Assembly: GCA_963573315.1 (NCBI GenBank)
Contig: OY752141.1
Coordinates: 2,356,001-2,420,000 of the forward strand
Direction of reading: 5' to 3'
From: Entomortierella parvispora
Taxonomy: Eukaryota > Mortierellomycota > Mortierellomycetes > Mortierellales > Mortierellaceae
Length of the DNA stretch: 64,000 nucleotides
Part shown: piece after piece, positions 24,014 through 36,709 of the stretch
Numbering within the stretch: the stretch's first letter is position 1
Layout: each line of letters starts with the position of its first letter
Notes under the pieces: generated by a model
The model's database searches: none
Told to the model about the DNA's origin: nothing
What the model saw: the letters and a program-made list of their open reading frames with translations, nothing else
Position numbers and translations under genes: made by a program

Positions 24014-26417
24014 ATGTTCACTCAGCAGCACATTCCGCAGTCCTCACAGCCGATGCGATTGCATTTCCCCACCCACTTTCATTTGCAACAAGTCAACAAG
24101 CAACAGCTCCACGGACAGAACCAGCAACAACAACAACAACAACAACAGCAACAACAGCAACCGTTTGGACAGCAGCAGAACATGCCCATGCCCTTTCATA
24201 ATCACCAGAGCAACCATAGCAACCCAAGTACCAATGCTGGCACGCCCAATAACTCGTACGCAGGCACGATCGACCCAGGTCTCCTCCAAATGACCATGAA
24301 CGGCGTCGAGGGCCAGCTTCAGGGGATGGGTCAACTCTTTTCCAACTCGACTTCCGCCTCCTCGATCGCGTCCCTGGCCAACAGTGGCAGTCATGGCCAT
24401 TTGAACGGAAACCATCCGCCGTCCGCCCTGAGTCGAGGCAGCCTTGGCAGCAAACGCAACAGCAGCAACTCAAATAGCAAGGTCTCCATCAAGCAAGAGG
24501 CGGGTTCGCCTGATTTTTTGGCCCAAGAGATGGATTTTGGCGAGCCTGGGAATATGCTTTCTCAGGGCTCAAGTTCACCCCAGAACGATTTTGATAGTGC
24601 GGACGACTTTACTGTCGTTGGCGCAGCTACGGGGGGTTTGTCGTCGGCCTCTCATGGTGGTGCTGGTAGTGGCGGCGCGACGCGACCGATGCCAATGAAT
24701 TTTCACCACCAGGGCTCCTTTGGAGAATCGCCTGGGAATGGGTCGTTGTACTCGCCCGTCGAATCTGACTTCTTCCCAGAGGATTTCAGCCTGCCAAACA
24801 ACTCTAGAGGACTTGACATGCGGTTTGGTCGACCCATGCACCAGGGATCCCTCCCGGTCGGCAACGACCCCTTCCACAGCATGTCGATGCCTGTACAACG
24901 ATCCAACTGGTTTGGAGCTCCTGACGGCCATGTCATTGGCTCTTTCGAGAACGCTGGTCTTCACTTTCCGACGGGTGAGCGCTTTGATGATGACGGCGAA
25001 CACAAGTAAGTCAATCTATCTTTACTATGTCAATTGGTGGGTGGAAGGTGTTCGACATCTGGGAGAAGCTAGACAGACGAGCGCGTCAGCGACTGGGAGA
25101 CCGACCGTGATGCCACGAGGCTGGACAGCCGGTGTTGTTGCTCAACATAGAAGGCTACTGTCGTCATCTGCATAGGTGTTACGAACATGTTTTTTTCGGA
25201 GAGAATTGGCACTGTTCAATAGGGGTAAGGAGTGTCGAGTGGAGTTGCATGCGCACCGTGTGCCTGTGAGACAGAGTCTTGCTCACTCACGAGCAAAGAG
25301 GCGATGCTGCAATGAAGATGAAAGAAGGCGGTTGTTTAAGTAGGGGTTGGTTGGCAGAGGTTGCATTCGGTATTGAGTATTGCGCTGTTCAATTCATTTT
25401 TCCTTGCGAGCGCGTGTGTCTGTTTGTGCATGGTTGCGTTGGCTTGTTTGGTTGTTCTGGTGCATGGCAATACATGTCCGTTCATGCAAGGCAACACAGT
25501 TGGTAGGTCTGACTGCACCCCCTCCTTTCAACAACCCCTTGTTTTTCTTGAGTGTTGTCGATTTATCGTCCTCCCTCCCCCCCAGCCTCTTTCCACCTGT
25601 GCCGCAATTTTTCTACTGCCACTGGACAGGCACACGTTGAGTTGCCTCGCTTTTTTCGCACTTCTTGTCTTGCTTGCTCGCGCGAAAAAGGGGCAACAGC
25701 AACACAAAAAAAAAGTTGGGTAGGGGCGCGAACGAGAACGGCGGGGGGCAAAAGACAGAAATCTTTTGGGATCAACAGAACGTCATGCAGCGAGCGTGTG
25801 TTGCAAACAGAGGGAAAAACAGGGGTGCCACCCTGCATGCACCAGGGTTGTCCGAGGAAAAAAAATGTTGTGTCGGCCTGTTCACTGACCATAAGCAACT
25901 CCTTTGGGTGATGATGTCTCTGCTCATAGAGGAGCCAATCGAGCTATCCTCATGAACGAGAAGAGGCGGAGACGTCGTGAGAGTCATAACGCCGGTAACT
26001 ATCCGTTCTTGACGTAATGCATGCCTGCTTCCTCACTTGCGATGAATACTAACAAATGGTCATTTGGGTACTATAGTTGAACGTCGTCGACGAGACAATA
26101 TCAATGAAAAGATTCAGGAGTTGTCAACACTGTTGCCCGAGGTCTATGTGGACAGCGCCAACAAGCCCAACAAGGGAGTTATTCTTCGCAAGTCTGTTGA
26201 CTATATCCGACACCTTCAGCAGTTAGTGGCCTCACAGACAAGTCGAAACCAAGAGTTGGAAGCGCAGCTCCAGGGCCGCAACTCGACATCCCAGAGCGGA
26301 AACGAAGATGGCAATGGGTCCAATGTCCCGAGCCCAGGCCCACAGCTGCAGCAGGGGTTCGGCATGATGCGGATCATGTCCAGCGGCAACGTCAATGGAA
26401 GTCAAGGACAAACCTAA
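24014..26417 (+). CDS. bHLH transcription factor (class B, E-box type)
   Basis: Exons 24014-25005, 25930-25994 and 26077-26417 give 465 residues; intron 1 is 924 nt and intron 2 is 82 nt. The first ~330 residues are disordered, with a polyGln tract (about residues 37-50) and Ser/Asn/Gly-rich sequence. The DNA-binding domain is assembled by the splices. The 65-nt exon 2 encodes LMNEKRRRRRESHNA and exon 3 continues VERRRRDNINEKIQEL, giving a basic region with the H..E..R spacing that reads CACGTG. Loop and helix 2 follow (NKGVILRKSVDYIRHLQQL), then a short coiled coil. A weak leucine zipper is possible. It is a likely nuclear regulator; targets are unknown. Possible relatives are USF/MITF-type and fungal Cbf1- or Ino-type factors, and I cannot choose among them. 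Confidence 0.85.
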
Positions 26418-27182
26418 AAAGATTCCTTTCAGGCCAAAGGCCACCGACTAGATTGCGACATACGACGAGGACGAGGACCACTACGATGACATTGGATGAT
26501 GAAATCCTTCTTGTACTGCACAGTGTATATATACCATTTTTTTTGCCACCGCTCCTGTTTTCACTTTTTCTTTCGCGCTTTTCAACCTTTTTGCCAACGC
26601 AAACGCAATGACCACATGGGCTAACGACATAGGCAGGACGACTCAATACTCAACCAACATTCGACGATATCACAACTCACTTTTCGACCGGCTTTTCTCT
26701 CTTCAGTATAGCAACATATCTTCCCAAAGAACAAACAACTCACAGCCGACACATGACACGTTATTTCCATCCTCAGACACAGGACCAAGATCTTGATCCC
26801 TCTCCGACTCTGTGCGATAACTTCCTCCTTAGTGGCAGCGATCCCGCGCCCACCCATTTCTGACCATCCCCACAAGCGAATCTTTCGATGCATTCCAGTG
26901 CCAAGCGCTCGATCATTGCCGCTTTCCATTTTCACCCTTTTCGGATTTGTATATTTTCCTCTCCTCTCTTTCCACACTCTTGGGTATTTCCAATATTTTG
27001 TTCTGTCACCTTCCCCTTTCCCCTCTTTTCAGTCCCCCCCCCCCTGCCCTACCCTTTTTTTTTGACCCCATATGAATTTTTTCCCCAACTCGAGGATGAT
27101 GAATCTGCACCAATAAAAAAAAATCCATCATAATCTTGTTCTTTCTTGATGATTTTGTATTGAGATAGTGTGTCTCTAATTT
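26418..27182. other. Intergenic region between convergent genes
   Basis: Holds the 3' ends of the bHLH gene (+) and of the transporter gene (-). The sequence is C/T-rich with a C run near 27027-27036 and a T run near 27055. No gene is supported. Confidence 0.5.
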
Positions 27183-28395
27183 CTAATGCTTCTTGGGAGC
27201 GACAATTGTTGTTCTCTGTCTCGTTGTTGTTGTTGTCGTTGTTGTACTAGTCGTTGTATTCCCGCTGGAAAGTTTCTCGGTGGACGAAACGATGGCCTCT
27301 TCTGCCGAGGCCGCGATCTTTGCCAGTTTTTCGGATCGCTTCACGTAAGCCTCGAGTCCAATGCCAGAAAAGACGACGGCGACCATGACCCACTGCTGAA
27401 TGTTCAACTCGTGACCATAAGCGACCACGGACAACAGGATGGTGAACAGCTTCCTGGTGACCGTGACCGTGACCAAGGACAAGGATCCGTAATGTTGCAG
27501 GGTATAAAAGATGAAGCATTGACCCAAAGCACCACAGATCGAGAACAAGGCCACATCATGCAAGATGGCTGGATGCGTCTTGCAGAACTGCAAAGCCATG
27601 GCCAATTCCGAGTTGGCTCCATGCAAGACGCCAAAGAACAGGAGCCAGCCCGTCATAAACGCCGTCATGAACAAGTTCATAAAGCACATCATTTGTTGTC
27701 CCGAGACCTTGAACCGGTGAAAGATTTGATCCTGGGTCGAGTTTGTCACACCGTCCAATGTCAAGTTGATCGCCACCAAGAATAAGCCGTAGAGTGAACT
27801 GTTGACGGCGCCCTTCTTGCTAGCCTTGTGCTCATCGATCGGGGCCAACAACATGAACCCAGAGACGCCCAAGGTGATCAGGATCACACAAACGTACTTG
27901 TACAAGGGGAACTTGCGACGGTAGAGCACAATGTTCATCAACATGACTGGGATCAACTTGCAGGACTTTGTCAAGATCATGGTTGGGTAATCAATGTGCT
28001 TCAAGGCCGCATAGGAGAAAGGGGAGGCCACAACGGCGATCAAGGCCACCTGGGCGTATTTGGCGAGGAGGGAGGGTGTAGGGGCGGGAGAGAGGAGAGG
28101 TTTGCGCTGGACAAAAAGGTAGAGGTAGGCGATCAGGGAGGCAAAGATGGCCTGGATGAGGTTGAGGAAGATAAAGAACTTGAATTTGAGGGCATCCTGT
28201 CCATAGGGCGTGGTCGAGACCTTCTCCTGGTAATAGCCCCATGTCAGGAAGCATGTGTAGATGCTATAAAGTCCAAGAACGAGCAATGTCAGCAAAATGT
28301 GTTGAATGCAAACAGTGAGAAAGTCATGCAGAGAAACAAGGCAAGGTGAGGAAGACACAACGTTACCCAGCTACGCAGCCAGCTAGACGGAGCAT
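27183..28395 (-). CDS. HUT1: Hut1-type UDP-galactose/UDP-glucose transporter
   Basis: Two exons, 28395-28367 and 28263-27183, give 369 residues. The first exon is only 29 nt (MLRLAGCVAG). Its join (gtaacg..ttatag) restores the family's N-terminus, MLRLAGCVAGIYTCFLTWGY. Reading straight through the intron gives a longer frame from 28358 that I reject. The protein is strongly hydrophobic, with eight to ten membrane segments, and carries CGALGQCFIFYTLQHYGSLS and TVTVTRKLFTILLSV, characteristic of SLC35B1/Hut1 transporters. These bring UDP-sugars into the ER lumen for glycosylation or folding control. The C-terminal ~35 residues are Ser/Thr-rich and lack a KKXX signal. The mobile element at 28586 sits about 190 nt upstream of its start, within its promoter. 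Confidence 0.85.
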
Positions 28396-28576
28396 TTTGG
28401 GGGAGGAAGAGGGGGGGGGAAGAGAGAGGAGAGGATGGATGGAGAAGAAAGAGAAGGATGGCTGAATGTACAACCAGTCTAGGGTTCTATTCTGAATAGA
28501 ATTCAAATATAGCGTTGACAGTTTGACACAGACTCAGACTGCAGAAAAGCCCTTGTGCGCTGGCACCCGCTCAATG

Positions 28577-28585
28577 GCCAATTGG
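28577..28585. repeat. Left 9-bp target-site duplication GCCAATTGG
   Basis: GCCAATTGG directly abuts the left terminal inverted repeat and is repeated exactly at 33472-33480 after the right one. The core CCAATTGG is itself palindromic. Confidence 0.85.
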
Positions 28586-28918
28586 TAGGCTCGACCCATC
28601 CTTTGCTCAAGCGCTTAAGGGCTTCCACCTCCCTACTCACGTGACGGAAGGCTCCAGATTGCTTTCACAAAGGCTGGTAAAAGAGTTGCCACTTTTGGCT
28701 GGAAAGTCCTATAAGGAAGGCGCACAAACCCCATGCAATAAATTACATGCTGTAGAAGCCTGAATACTCCAATCATGCATACACGTGACTATAAGCTGCA
28801 ACACGTGACTCTGATCCATTCGTTTGTCCAACGGTCAAAAAAAAACGGGAAAAAACGCGGCCATGTCCTCATCCCATTCACTCGCTGAATTCGCCCCCAT
28901 TCGAGTCGGCTATGGTCG
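28586..28918 (+). repeat. Left terminal inverted repeat of the helicase element
   Basis: It begins TAGGCTCGACCC and matches the reverse complement of 33139-33471 over 333 bp, with a single mismatch noticed near the inner end. It contains three CACGTG hexamers (28638-28643, 28782-28787, 28802-28807). Its last bases hold the start codon (28912) of the DUF6589-like gene. Confidence 0.9.
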
Positions 28919-31354
28919 GGAAGGCTCCTACCGCCCCTCGACGAGCTCGGCGTTTCTCACCAATCCGTTTAACTGATAGTCGCAGTAAGTTGAGTGAGTA
29001 GCCAAAGCGATGTCTACCGTTCTACAATGGTTTAACTTTCTGTTCTCGCAGACTTCGTGTTTGTAGACTGTGCAGGCGACCCTCTCGCCCGTTCCGTCGA
29101 GAATGTGCTTCGCGTAATGTCAGAAGAAAGGATCACAATGTCCGAGTTCCTGCTGTATTTTTTCGACACGAAGAAACCAGATACGGGCCGAATCCGACAC
29201 AAAAGATCCAACTTTTACAAGGCAGGCACACACGTACTGCTGCTGAACAATTGGAGCTCCCACATCGACAAGGACGACGAGCTGTTAAAAGTGGCTACAA
29301 ATATGGTTGCGGACAGGATGCGCACCGAGGTTGACGCGCTTTCTAAAAATCAAAACCTACATCTTTCATCCGTTTCGGTTCGACAGCAAGATTTGGTCAA
29401 CTTCGCCATGAGAACCTTCTCAACCCATCTCAGCAAGCACGCGCCTCACAGTTTCTATGTCCTGGATAAAATCACTGGCGACGGAAGATCGTATCATAAC
29501 CTGCAGACGATTACCAGCATCATTCTATTCCGAAGGAATGTGAGATGCAATCTACTCCAACAAATTTTTGGTTTATATCTATTCCAGGAAGGCTGTGCAC
29601 GCAAGGTTATCGAAGTCATGTCCCGTATTGGACTTTCAGTTTCTTATACCTCCATCCTGACATCATTGAGGACTCTGTCTAATGACTCATTATCACGGGC
29701 CCGCTACGCAGCCTTTCACCTGCAGTGGATGATCCTTTACGACAACATCAACATACGGTTCCAAAAATATGATCAACGGATCAACAACAGCGATACCTTC
29801 GAAAACGGGACTACTGCCACAATTGTAATTGGTGACAACCCTGGGCCCATGAGGAAACCTGAGGATTTTTACCGCCGGCTTCGGTTTAGAGATCTCATAC
29901 CAGATGAAGCAGGCTGTGCCGTTCTCAATGAGGCCCGTAAATATCATCTGATCGATGTGCTTACTCGGCACCACAAGGATACTTTCAAGAATTGCTCGGA
30001 TCCCAAGCCAGCCATAGACCTTTTGAAGCCCGTGAAGACAGAGACCTACCCTTTACGGGCAATGCATATCGACCAGTCAACAGTTGAAGGCAACAAGCAA
30101 ATCATGGACCATGTCCGCCAACAAGTAGGACTAGACAAGAACTCGTTCAAGGAGGACCAGAATCATTTCATTGCAGGCGACCAGTTGACAATCAGTCGGG
30201 TCCGATCTGCGACGGCGATGCTAGCAGGCGACGAGACGATTTTTGATGAACTCAAATGGGCGGTGCCAGTCATTCAACTTTTCCACCTCCAAATGATGTT
30301 TGCCAAGACCATCCTCAGCACCCATCACGGATCGCCTGATACAGGAGGGTCACTGGCTCAGATCATAGACCTCTTAAAGCGGAAGCGGGTTGGTGTTAAA
30401 AACCACGATTTCCACGCAGTGGACGAGCTCATCCGCCATACACTTGATGGTATGATATTGCGCCTTTGGCAACTAGAATTTGGGATCGAGAATTTGGACG
30501 AAATGGCTACAGGGCATACCAAGGCGAGCTTGCGGAATCAAGTCAAGACTACAGTCGACAATATGCTTAAACACTACCTTGACCCAGCCTCGTTGGAAGG
30601 CATGCAAAAGGTGGCCGACAGGAATGCATCCCTCTTCATCCGTGATGCACTTCTGTATGTTGATCTATCTGACGCAATCCGATCGGGGGACATTGGCAGG
30701 ATCGAAGAGTCGTTGAAATGGATTACCATCTATGTTCAGTCTTCATCGACAAAAAACTACGCGAATGAACTACTACATCTCCACTGCGGTCTGCGCTATG
30801 CCTGGACAGCAAAGGCCAAGAGGGCTCTCATGTCATCATGGCTTGTGAATACAACGGGAAAAGAGAATCGATGGCTGCCGGCGGATCTTTATCAAGAGCA
30901 TTGTAATTTACTGGTAAAAGTCATCCACGCGGCTAAAGGTGGTAATTCGTCTTGGGAGTTTCTTGCAGAGTGTATTTCCCCCAATATTGAAGTCTTTTCC
31001 CAAGTCGCCAACAAAATCCACAAGGAGTTTTCAATAACACACAATAGTACATTCCACAGCCAGCATGCTGCTGCCGGTGATATCGACCGTATTGTCCGAA
31101 GTCTCCAAGAACACAGGATTTTTGAGTCGGCGCCTGGGCCTCAATTGAGTAAGGACGTATCAGCGGTGGTAGATCTTTTGAAGACAGGGATTGAGAACCT
31201 CCAGAATGAACGGGTCGTTCGATTCAGAGAGAGAAGCTCTAAATCTCCATTTGAACAGGATGAAGAGGATCAAGGAGAGGATGCGGAACCAAACTTTGAT
31301 AGGGATACATATCGCCAATATATTGGGGAAGGGGCGAATATCTTAGATCTCTAG
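28912..31354 (+). CDS. DUF6589-like protein of the transposon, candidate transposase
   Basis: Exon 1 is 28912-28984 and exon 2 is 29052-31354 (intron 67 nt, gtaagt..ctcgcag), giving 791 residues. The start codon lies in the left terminal repeat, mirroring the helicase start. The central region resembles fungal DUF6589 proteins, which occur in many copies in several fungi: ILYDNINIRF (Asp about 255), MHIDQSTVEGN (Asp about 365), FIAGDQLTISR (Asp about 401), then a helical segment with FHLQMMFAKTIL. The three conserved acidic positions in strand-like hydrophobic contexts could form an RNase H-type catalytic centre, which would make it the element's transposase; this is inference. The C-terminus is acidic (DEEDQGEDAEPN). 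No zinc finger or helix-turn-helix is obvious. Frame and splice are intact. Confidence 0.7.
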
Positions 31355-31405
31355 AACTTCTGCCCATCCATTTCTCCCCAATATCAAGTTTAATAAAAGG
31401 GACGA

Positions 31406-33145
31406 CTAGTTGTGACGGGGGCGCTTTGGAATGGGCGCCGGCTCGGGTATCTGAGGCGACACGCTGGATATATCTTGACGAGCTCCTGCTCCAGTAGTGC
31501 TTGAGACGTCCTCATCCTCTTGAGTAACAGTGGTTGAATGGGTCCTGCTCCTCTCCTCCTTTTTTCTACCTTTCTCCCGTTCTCTCCTTGCTTGGATGAT
31601 AATATTGAGCTCGACCAATATTTGGCCTAGCTGGTCTTTGTAAGTCTCATCATAGGCCTCCCAGGTATTAGCTGTGAGCTTGGAAACAGATTGTGGGCTC
31701 GTAATGTGCCTACATTTTGCGACAAGTATCTCAATGTTTTTATCGGTTATGACAATTGCTGATATTAGGCACCCGCTGATAGACTGAATGTCGCGCTTGA
31801 AGGTAGCGTCTCTCCATCCTTTGATTGCTAGACGAAAGCACGTTTTTTCTATTTCCGTTCGTCCTTGGTATGGTGGCTTTTCGTTTGCTGCAGGTTCCGC
31901 AACATTGTTTTTGTCGTCGATGTCATCTTGTTCTTGTCGATTAACAACCGGCGGCTCAAAAGGAGTGCAAATGTCGCAACAGGGATACTCCGGATATCGA
32001 GGTATGTCCTCGTTGTCGAAAATATCATTCAAGACCTTACGGCGGCACTCTTTTGTAGTTACGTATCGAAAGATATCGCTATCTATCTTGGCTTTGTCAG
32101 GCGCACGACTCGGAACGAATAGAATTGCTTGCCCTAAGATATCAGCATTACGCGCTGCGCGACCAAGGCGTTGGATAAGTGATGATATTGTTGAAGGATA
32201 TCCCCATTGTATTACGACCTTAACATCACCAATATCACATCCCATCCCAGCGGCTTCAGTGGACAGAAGCAGGTCGATATGGTTGTCGTTGAACTCCCGC
32301 ATGACACGCGACTTGTACGCATCCGAAAATACAGCGTGAAAAACAGCGATTCGAATACCTGAGTTTCGAGACCGTAGAAACTCTCCAGCAGCCAGAACGT
32401 CGTTTATACTGTTGAAATAGACGATAGTCTTGGTTCCGTCCAGAGCGAATTCCAAGTCCTTGAATGTTCTCGACGCGTGCTTTTGTTCCAGAACAATGTA
32501 GTGCAGGTTCGGTCGGTCGTTGCCTTTGTTGATAACTGTGGTATTCTCGGAAAAACGGAGACTCGTTTTGACTTGCCCAAGAGGGCCAGATGGAAGAGTT
32601 GCAGACATCGCAATGAATCCTGTTGTTGGTGGTACCATACTCCGGATCATACCAATTTTGCTGTAGTCCTTCCTGAAACCATCCCCCCATGAGGTAATGC
32701 AATGTGCCTCGTCAACTATAACCGCCAACAGCCGCTTCCTCCACTCCGGCATGTCCCAGAGACTGCTTAGGCGCCGGCTGCTGAATATGATCTCCGGGGA
32801 CAAAAACACGGCTCTGTAAGCGCCTGTGGCCAATGAGCGGAGCAGCGAGGAATGTATAGGGGTGTCGCCTTTGATGATTATACTTGGGATTTTAAGATTG
32901 GTGAGTTTGCTGTGCTGATCCTGGGCAAGCGACTTCAATGGAGAGATCACAAGGATAGTACGATGTTTCCATAGTGCCATCGGGAGAAAATATGTCAGGG
33001 ATTTACCCCATCCACAGCCTGCTATCAAGATACAGTCCCTTCCCAAGCCAACATGCTCGACTACATCCAGCTGTTCTTCCTTTGGATCGACGTGAAACGT
33101 CAAGGCGCACTGTTGATGAACATCATGTGGAACGATCTCGACCAT
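31406..33145 (-). CDS. RecQ-like DNA helicase of the transposon
   Basis: A single exon of 579 residues. Helicase motifs run in order: IAGCGWGKSLTYF (Walker A, residues 41-53), SPLKSLAQDQ (Ia), VIVDEAHCITSWGDGF (II plus the RecQ aromatic loop region), MSATLP (III), TIVYFNSI (IV), STEAAGMGCDIGDV (V) and SLIQRLGRAAR (VI). A short Cys-bearing segment (PCCDICTPF) could be the residue of a RecQ zinc-binding subdomain. The C-terminal ~170 residues are charged, and no HRDC or clear winged-helix domain is evident. RecQ helicases unwind DNA 3' to 5' with ATP. Here a role in processing or repairing transposition intermediates is likely because the gene lies inside the element. Its ATG is the mirror image of that of the DUF6589-like gene. 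Confidence 0.85.
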   Translation of the reverse strand: MVEIVPHDVHQQCALTFHVDPKEEQLDVVEHVGLGRDCILIAGCGWGKSLTYFLPMALWKHRTILVISPLKSLAQDQHSKLTNLKIPSIIIKGDTPIHSSLLRSLATGAYRAVFLSPEIIFSSRRLSSLWDMPEWRKRLLAVIVDEAHCITSWGDGFRKDYSKIGMIRSMVPPTTGFIAMSATLPSGPLGQVKTSLRFSENTTVINKGNDRPNLHYIVLEQKHASRTFKDLEFALDGTKTIVYFNSINDVLAAGEFLRSRNSGIRIAVFHAVFSDAYKSRVMREFNDNHIDLLLSTEAAGMGCDIGDVKVVIQWGYPSTISSLIQRLGRAARNADILGQAILFVPSRAPDKAKIDSDIFRYVTTKECRRKVLNDIFDNEDIPRYPEYPCCDICTPFEPPVVNRQEQDDIDDKNNVAEPAANEKPPYQGRTEIEKTCFRLAIKGWRDATFKRDIQSISGCLISAIVITDKNIEILVAKCRHITSPQSVSKLTANTWEAYDETYKDQLGQILVELNIIIQARREREKGRKKEERSRTHSTTVTQEDEDVSSTTGAGARQDISSVSPQIPEPAPIPKRPRHN

Positions 33146-33471
33146 AGCAGACTCGAATGGGGGCGAATTCAGCGAGTGAATGGGATGAGGACATGGCCGC
33201 GTTTTTTCCCGTTTTTTTTTGACCGTTGGACAAACGAATGGATCAGAGTCACGTGTTGCAGCTTATAGTCACGTGTATGCATGATTGGAGTATTCAGGCT
33301 TCTACAGCATGTAATTTATTGCATGGGGTTTGTGCGCCTTCCTTATAGGACTTTCCAGCCAAAAGTGGCAACTCTTTTACCAGCCTTTGTGAAAGCAATC
33401 TGGAGCCTTCCGTCACGTGAGTAGGGAGGTGGAAGCCCTTAAGCGCTTGAGCAAAGGATGGGTCGAGCCTA
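33139..33471 (-). repeat. Right terminal inverted repeat of the helicase element
   Basis: Reverse complement of 28586-28918, ending in GGGTCGAGCCTA. It carries the three CACGTG motifs in mirror positions (33250-33255, 33270-33275, 33414-33419) and the first codons of the helicase gene. Confidence 0.9.
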
Positions 33472-33480
33472 GCCAATTGG
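33472..33480. repeat. Right 9-bp target-site duplication GCCAATTGG
   Basis: Exact copy of 28577-28585, directly after the right terminal repeat. Removing the element and one copy restores a continuous site reading caatgGCCAATTGGctcgag. Confidence 0.85.
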
Positions 33481-34277
33481 CTCGAGTTTCGGGTTTCGAT
33501 CAGAGTCACATGACCGCACCGCAGCACATGCGACAAAAGAAGGAAGAATGACAGACACACAGACACACACAGACACACAGACACACAGGCAGGCGAGATG
33601 GATGTTGCCCGTGTGGCATGCAGCGCTCATCTTGCAAGGGACCGACCTGCCTGTCTGCTTCAGCCTCGAGCCCATTCTTGTCTTGTCCTTGTCTTGCTCT
33701 TGCCGCCATTGTTCTCTCCTTCTCTCCACTTCACTCTTTTTGCTCTTCACCTCTCCCTCCGCACTCCTGCTGCCCACTCTTCGAGGTACTTGCGCGCTCT
33801 CTCCCTCTATTCCCTCTCCTTCAATTGCCTGCCATATCCTCCCATCCTCCGCCCTTTGTCGCGCTTGCCTGTCTCGTCAACGACAACTCCAGCGTGCACA
33901 GCACCTTCCAGCTCGACCGATCGATCCTTTGTCCTCCCTCTTTCTCTCTTCTCCCCACCACGTCAGAGTGGCTCTGATAACTACAGCGGTGCCTGCTTTC
34001 TAACGCCTCTTTTTTTATGCATCCATCCGATCAGTCAGGAAACAAAACCAGCATTCAGAACGAATCAGCATCTCTTTCACTCTTTTCTTTCTTGACTTCT
34101 TTCTCTTCCCCCCTTTTTCTTATCTGCAGCGAGTAATCGAACGACCAGCCCGACTCCAAACAGCAGCCACAGCAGCGTAGCCACAACTCCAACCGCCTGC
34201 CTGCCCACCCTCCTTGTCATTCATTACTCTTTCCTTTCTCACACCCACTCCTTCCTTGAAGCCCCCTCCTTGTCGCC
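33481..34277. other. Leader and promoter region of the MAP kinase gene
   Basis: A short CA-rich tract (33551-33590) is followed by a long C/T-rich stretch like the leaders of other genes here. Overlapping low-complexity frames on both strands are not believed. Before insertion of the element this was continuous with the promoter of the transporter gene. Confidence 0.55.
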
Positions 34278-36481
<2,204 letters not shown>

Positions 36482-36709
36482 ACATATTTGACTGACTATC
36501 TGACCGTCAATAGCCCTTTTTCTTATCTTTCTTTCATCGACTTCACCTTGTAGAATAAATAAAATTACCAAAAAATACAAAAAAAAAAAAAAGGTATATT
36601 CAGATGTTTGGAGACTCTAGTGACCATTGATATTGATATCATGTTGGATAAGCAATATAAAAAATGACAAGAGACAACTGGGGGAAGAGGAGCAGCTGAC
36701 AAGAGGGAC

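Larger units (their letters stand above)
28586..33471. mobile_element. Two-gene DNA transposon with long inverted repeats and RecQ-like helicase
   Basis: A 4886 bp unit bounded by ~333 bp inverted repeats and flanked by a 9 bp direct repeat (GCCAATTGG). It holds two convergent genes: a DUF6589-like protein (+) and a RecQ-like helicase (-), whose stop codons are about 50 nt apart. The start codons at 28912 and 33145 are mirror positions in the two repeats, so the repeats serve as matching promoters. It sits in the divergent promoter region between the Hut1-type transporter and the Slt2-type kinase. Long promoter-bearing repeats, a 9 bp duplication and two convergent genes recall maize MuDR, but neither product resembles the MuDR proteins. 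Helitrons are excluded by the inverted repeats and target duplication. Intact frames and near-identical repeats suggest recent activity. Confidence 0.85.

Noticed and set aside
27828..28358. Open frame on + over the transporter gene, and the longer N-terminus of the transporter from 28358
   Set aside because: The + frame is antisense to a clear membrane protein. The 28358 start reads through an intron; the 29-nt first exon at 28395 restores the family N-terminus.
28586..33471. Reading the helicase-bearing element as a Helitron
   Set aside because: Helitrons lack terminal inverted repeats and target duplications and carry a Rep-Pif1 protein; here there are long inverted repeats, a 9 bp duplication and a RecQ-like, not Pif1-like, helicase.
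33548..34095. Several overlapping + strand frames before the MAP kinase
   Set aside because: Ser/Leu/Pro-rich translations of a C/T-rich leader, present in all three frames.
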